From an uncultured Ruminococcus sp. (lineage in GTDB: Bacteria > Bacillota > Clostridia > Oscillospirales > Ruminococcaceae), in NCBI GenBank assembly GCA_946537565.1, contig CAMNFW010000071.1, positions 1 through 9,154 on the forward strand: 9,154 nt of DNA. Reading direction: 5' to 3'. Positions 6,326-9,154 of the stretch are shown one piece after another. Numbering within the stretch: position 1 is the first letter of the stretch; each line of letters begins with the position of its first letter. Below the pieces are notes generated by a model that saw only the letters and a program-made list of their open reading frames with translations, was not told where the DNA came from and searched no databases. A program made the translations under genes and the position numbers.

Positions 6326-6673
6326 ATGTCAGTCAGAAGAGGAGAAATATACTATGCAGACCTCAGTCCTGTGGTAGGTTCTGAGCAGGGCGGAGTAAGA
6401 CCGGTACTTATCGTTCAGAATGACGTTGGGAACAGACACAGTCCAACTGTCATTGCCGCAGCTATCACCAGCCAGAAGGATAAGACCCGTCTGCCTACTC
6501 ATATCAAGGTACAGGCAGAGACCTGCGGTCTCGCTAAAGACAGCATCGTGCTGCTGGAGCAAATTCGTACAATAGATAAAAAACGTCTTAAGGACAAAAT
6601 GGGCGAGCTGGACATTCCGTCAATGAATAAGGTGAACACAGCCCTGCAAATAAGCTTCGGGCTTGAAGCCTGA
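6326..6673 (+). CDS. mazF: MazF/PemK-family endoribonuclease toxin
   Basis: A 115-residue protein of the MazF (EndoA/NdoA) type, an RNase that cuts single-stranded RNA at short motifs and is normally held inactive by a MazE-type antitoxin. It aligns without gaps to my memory of Bacillus EndoA: RRGEIYYADLSPVVGSEQGG near the N-terminus, catalytic Arg25 in GGVRPV and Thr48 in AAITSQ, then LEQIRTIDK (~77-85). Both catalytic residues are present and the length is full, so it should be active. AAGGAG (6311-6316) lies 9 bases before ATG 6326; an ATG at 6321 is in another frame. No antitoxin gene adjoins it: the 296 bases upstream hold only promoters, and the gene downstream is convergent deoD. The cleavage motif cannot be predicted here. 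Confidence 0.92.
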   Translation: MSVRRGEIYYADLSPVVGSEQGGVRPVLIVQNDVGNRHSPTVIAAAITSQKDKTRLPTHIKVQAETCGLAKDSIVLLEQIRTIDKKRLKDKMGELDIPSMNKVNTALQISFGLEA

Positions 6674-6698
6674 TCCAGGCGGTTTCACTCACCGTGAC

Positions 6699-6739
6699 AA
6701 AAAGCATGGGGGAAACTTTCACTAAAATAGCTTCCCCCA
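6699..6739 (-). terminator. Rho-independent terminator after deoD
   Basis: On the minus strand TGGGGGAAGC (6739-6730) pairs with GTTTCCCCCA (6716-6707) with one mismatch and a 13-base loop; TGC and then five T follow. On the plus strand the stem is followed by A-rich sequence, so mazF has no clear terminator of its own, though this hairpin may still slow convergent transcription. Confidence 0.78.
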
Positions 6740-6772
6740 CAAAAATTATCATCAGTCTTTTTACTGCACAGC

Positions 6773-7480
6773 TCAGATATTCACTGCTGTTTCCAGAGCA
6801 ATTTCCATCATGTCACGGAATGTGGTCTGACGCTCTTCAGCAGTTGTAGACAGACCCTTAAGCGGACAGTCTGAAACCGTGAGTATACATAAAGCGTTTT
6901 TACCTGCTCTTGCAGCGTTCATATAAAGAGCAGCCGCTTCCATTTCAATGCCTAAAACGTCCATTTTTTGCCACTGTGCAAGGCTGTCAGCATCGTCATA
7001 GAAGGTGTCGCTGGAGAATATATTTCCAACGTGGAAGGTGATTCCCTTCTCTTCCGCCGCCCTGACAGCCGCTGAAAGCAGCTTCCATGAAGCGGTGGGC
7101 GCATAGGTGCCCGGCAGATTATACTGGCTGGCATAGGCTGAGTTTGTGCTGGCGCTCATGCCGATGATAACATCTCTCAGCTGAACAGGATCTGCAACTG
7201 CACCTGCTGTTCCGACACGGATAATATTTTCAGCTTCATACTCATTGTAGAGTTCCCATGAGTAAATACCTATGGACGGCATTCCCATTCCGCTGCCCTG
7301 CACTGAGACCGGCACGCCCTTGTAAGTACCGGTATATCCCAGCATACCTCTGACCTCATTGTAGCAGACCGGTGAGGTGAGATAATTCTCAGCAATGAAT
7401 TTTGCTCTTAGAGGATCCCCCGGCATCAGGACTGTTTTTGCAATATCGCCTTTTTTAGCATTATTGTGGGGTGTTGACAT
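6773..7480 (-). CDS. deoD: Purine nucleoside phosphorylase, DeoD type
   Basis: Splits purine (deoxy)ribonucleosides with phosphate into base and (deoxy)ribose-1-phosphate for salvage, in the cytoplasm, usually as a hexamer. The 235-residue length fits the trimeric/hexameric NP-I family (E. coli 239). Family residues are all visible: MSTPHNNA with His5, MPGDPLRAKFIAE with Arg25, VRGMLGYTGTYKG with Arg44, IIRVGTAGAV with Arg88, GIEMEAAALY (178-187), catalytic Asp204 in TVSD and Arg217 in ERQTTF. The stretch between Asp204 and the TTAEERQTTF block (CPLKGLS) differs from the THE-type sequence I remember in E. coli. The reading frame is open upstream into the flippase, but ATG 7480 has AAGGAGG at the right distance and starts the conserved MSTPH. 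It follows the flippase stop by 23 bases, so both are probably one operon ended by the terminator at 6699-6739. Confidence 0.95.
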   Translation of the reverse strand: MSTPHNNAKKGDIAKTVLMPGDPLRAKFIAENYLTSPVCYNEVRGMLGYTGTYKGVPVSVQGSGMGMPSIGIYSWELYNEYEAENIIRVGTAGAVADPVQLRDVIIGMSASTNSAYASQYNLPGTYAPTASWKLLSAAVRAAEEKGITFHVGNIFSSDTFYDDADSLAQWQKMDVLGIEMEAAALYMNAARAGKNALCILTVSDCPLKGLSTTAEERQTTFRDMMEIALETAVNI

Positions 7481-7487
7481 ATGAAAA

Positions 7488-7494
7488 CCTCCTT
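7488..7494 (-). promoter_or_regulatory. Ribosome binding site that fixes the deoD start
   Basis: AAGGAGG lies 7 bases before ATG 7480 on the minus strand, in the 23-base gap after the flippase stop. It rules out the longer upstream reading to 7630, which would lie inside the flippase gene. Confidence 0.9.
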
Positions 7495-7503
7495 TTAATA
7501 TTT

Positions 7504-8931
7504 TCAGCTGCGCCTTAGCAGCTTCTTGACTGTTGTGAGAAGCGCCTGATAATTCAGCGCAAGGATAACTCCAAACAGCACCACTGCCCAGAAGCCCCAG
7601 AGCTTCGGTGATGCTATCATTACCCAGCACTCCACCAGCAATAGTCCGGTGTTGAGCAGCGAACGTCCTGCGCTGAACCTGAACGGCACATAATATCTTG
7701 CGTCAATAATTCTTGCCCAGAAGCATATATAATAGCTGAGGAAGGTAGCTATGGACGCACCCTGAACTCCCCATTCCGGTATAAGACAGATGTTCAGTAT
7801 TATATTGACTGCACAGGCAACGAAGCTTGTCCAGAAGGAATTTTTTGTGTGCTTGGTGGCAGTGTAGATGCTGCTGAGGAACTGATCAAGACAGGTGAAA
7901 ATTACCGCAGCTATCAGCACCGGAACGTACATATATACAGTTTTGTATTCATCATAAGTGCTGGAATTTGCAATAATACTGCTGATAGGTCTTACCAGCA
8001 TTATAACTCCTGCGCCGGCAATAAACAGCATAGCTTCATAGGCTGAATAGACTTTTTCATAAAAATCACTGCGGTCAGCGGATTCGTTTTCAGTTATGGC
8101 TGACATATTCCATGCCTGGAAAAAAATTGTGGAAACTACGGAAATAAGGCTCGGCACACGGTTTGCAACACCGTAAAGTCCGGCAGCAGCAGTTCCAAGC
8201 TCTGCCCTTGTGCTGTGCATTTCCCGTATGAACAGACGGTCGGAAAGACCGGTTATAGTCCACATTATGATAGTCGGCATAAGCGGAAGTGCAAATCTCA
8301 GCATACTTTTTGCAAGCTTGGGACTGTAGCAGCTGATGCTGAAATATTTTTTAAGTCCCGCAACAGTGAAGAGGAACAGTGCTGAGCAAAGGTCTGAAAG
8401 AATGACCGAGATCATCCAGCCCTTTACGCCCATGTGCATATGTGAAATAAATATCAGATTGAATATTACAAGGGTCAGAGTCGAAAGTATCCCGTCCAGC
8501 GAAAACAGCTTCACCATGTCCCTCGCCCGGACAAACTGGGCACAGAGATTTTTCAGCGAGGACGTGCATATATATATTATCATCATTATCGTAAAGCCTT
8601 TGAGAAAGCCCAATGCCGGCACAAACCGAAGTATCGGCACTATCAGCACTATTGCTCCAAAGCCTGCGAAATTCATAAGTGCAGCTGTCGAAAAGATCTC
8701 ACGCTTATCATATTTATCGTCAAGACCGTAACGGATTATAGCCTCAGCAATGGAAAGGAATATCGGCAGAAGAAACAATGCTGTTGTCTCCAGCATATCC
8801 TTGTCGCTCATTCCTGTAGGGGAAATATGTTTTGTATAAAGATTTGTCAGAAGCAGCGAAAGGATCTTCGACCCGAAGCTTCCAATAGCAAATATAACTG
8901 TATTTAATGCCAGCTTTTTGTATTTATTCAT
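7504..8931 (-). CDS. Polysaccharide flippase-like membrane protein (PST/MOP superfamily, Wzx type)
   Basis: A 475-residue integral membrane protein with about 14 hydrophobic segments, roughly at 8-30, 47-67, 79-100, 112-127, 148-165, 171-191, 212-230, 251-275, 297-315, 332-350, 366-385, 390-406, 424-440 and 445-463. The N-terminal pattern (TVIFAIGSFGSKILSLLL), the mid-protein ALPLMP...SDRLFI block, and the WGVQGASIAT block near the C-terminus are typical of Wzx-like lipid-linked sugar exporters. Its substrate is unknown, and no glycosyltransferase or capsule genes adjoin it. The start ATG 8931 is forced by an in-frame stop just upstream, but its Shine-Dalgarno is poor: the nearest GGAG lies about 14 bases away. 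It has a good promoter at 9012-9040 and is followed 23 bases later by deoD. A MATE-like or SpoVB-like role is possible. Confidence 0.82.
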   Translation of the reverse strand: MNKYKKLALNTVIFAIGSFGSKILSLLLTNLYTKHISPTGMSDKDMLETTALFLLPIFLSIAEAIIRYGLDDKYDKREIFSTAALMNFAGFGAIVLIVPILRFVPALGFLKGFTIMMIIYICTSSLKNLCAQFVRARDMVKLFSLDGILSTLTLVIFNLIFISHMHMGVKGWMISVILSDLCSALFLFTVAGLKKYFSISCYSPKLAKSMLRFALPLMPTIIMWTITGLSDRLFIREMHSTRAELGTAAAGLYGVANRVPSLISVVSTIFFQAWNMSAITENESADRSDFYEKVYSAYEAMLFIAGAGVIMLVRPISSIIANSSTYDEYKTVYMYVPVLIAAVIFTCLDQFLSSIYTATKHTKNSFWTSFVACAVNIILNICLIPEWGVQGASIATFLSYYICFWARIIDARYYVPFRFSAGRSLLNTGLLLVECWVMIASPKLWGFWAVVLFGVILALNYQALLTTVKKLLRRS

Positions 8932-8953
8932 TATTTTGGTTCACGCTCCACGT

Positions 8954-8971
8954 TCAGAGGTCAGGATTCAG
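8954..8971 (-). repeat. Three CTGA units at 7-base spacing in the flippase leader
   Basis: On the minus strand CTGA-ATC-CTGA-CCT-CTGA lies 23-40 bases before the flippase start codon, within the predicted 5' leader. It could be a protein- or RNA-binding repeat, or chance. Confidence 0.3.
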
Positions 8972-9011
8972 AAACAAAACTAAAATCGTTTCTCTCTTTC
9001 TTATGACTACT

Positions 9012-9040
9012 ATTATATCACATAAAAATACTTTTGTCAT
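9012..9040 (-). promoter_or_regulatory. Sigma-A promoter of the flippase-deoD operon (extended -10)
   Basis: On the minus strand ATGACA (9040-9035), 17 bases, then perfect TATAAT (9017-9012) preceded by TGA. It implies a leader of about 75 bases. It is divergent from the promoter at 9062-9090, with the two -35 boxes only about 20 bases apart. Confidence 0.82.
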
Positions 9041-9061
9041 TATTTTATAAAAAAATCTTTC

Positions 9062-9090
9062 TTGAAATATTGCTCCGGATAGTGTATAAT
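9062..9090 (+). promoter_or_regulatory. Sigma-A promoter of the gene starting at 9126
   Basis: TTGAAA (9062-9067), 17 bases, then perfect TATAAT (9085-9090). Transcription would start near 9097, giving a short leader of about 30 bases with AAGGAGG at 9111-9117. Confidence 0.85.
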
Positions 9091-9125
9091 ACTATTTAGA
9101 TAATATCGAAAAGGAGGATAAGCAC

Positions 9126-9154
9126 TTGCCAAGATTTTTTACCAACGAGATAAA
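9126..9154 (+). CDS. rsmE: Probable 16S rRNA (uracil-1498-N3)-methyltransferase, first codons only
   Basis: Only nine complete codons are present. A TTG start at 9126 lies 8 bases after AAGGAGG (9111-9117) and reads (M)PRFFTNEI. RsmE proteins characteristically begin MPRFF or MARFF followed by a short acidic stretch, so this is the best match I know. RsmE methylates U1498 of 16S rRNA in the cytoplasm. The gene runs out of the window; so short a piece could belong to another family, but the promoter and ribosome binding site show that a gene does start here. Confidence 0.5.

Noticed and set aside
6329..6562. Minus-strand open frame opposite mazF, considered as an antisense-encoded antitoxin
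   Set aside because: No ribosome binding site or promoter, no MazE-like features, and the composition is that of reverse-complemented mazF.
7481..7630. N-terminal extension of DeoD by 50 residues
   Set aside because: It overlaps the flippase gene, has no family similarity, and the AAGGAGG site and MSTPH start point to ATG 7480.
8336..8731. Plus-strand open frame of 131 codons inside the flippase gene
   Set aside because: It is antisense to a well-supported membrane protein and has no start signals or recognisable motif.

Overview
The window looks like chromosomal DNA of a fibre-degrading, anaerobic Firmicute, most likely a Ruminococcus (R. flavefaciens or R. albus type). The strongest clue is a secreted GH10 xylanase that carries a CBM22-like module, a Thr-rich linker and a C-terminal type I dockerin, i.e. 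a cellulosome-style enzyme. Strong AGGAGG-type ribosome binding sites, AT-rich sigma-A promoters, a moderate GC content and the clostridial character of the other proteins agree with this. The species is an inference. No RNA gene, insertion sequence, prophage or CRISPR array is visible.

Layout: (1) 1-2802, plus strand: the C-terminal third of glycogen phosphorylase, a hairpin terminator, then a cytoplasmic GH13 alpha-glucan hydrolase. Together they suit mobilisation of stored glycogen or imported maltodextrins. (2) 2834-2868: a hairpin that can stop transcription from both sides, where the GH13 gene and the xylanase gene converge. (3) 2882-4947, minus strand: the xylanase as a single-gene unit with its own near-consensus promoter. 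(4) 5011-6113, minus strand: a lactate dehydrogenase-family gene with promoter and a UUCG-loop terminator. It has FBP-site residues of lactate dehydrogenases but an Arg where they classically have the substrate-selecting Gln. (5) 6228-6673, plus strand: a MazF-type toxin gene with no antitoxin beside it. (6) 6699-9040, minus strand: a probable two-gene operon of a polysaccharide flippase-like membrane protein followed 23 bases later by purine nucleoside phosphorylase (deoD). (7) 9062-9154, plus strand: promoter, ribosome binding site and first codons of what is probably rsmE, divergent from the flippase.

Most of the window is ordinary metabolism: polysaccharide attack outside the cell, glucan handling inside, and a pyruvate or oxaloacetate reduction step. 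I see no clear new multi-gene system. The points most worth checking are the substrate of the LDH-family enzyme, the repeats around its promoter (one Rex-like), the orphan MazF with a palindrome over its promoter, and the unusual second calcium loop of the dockerin.
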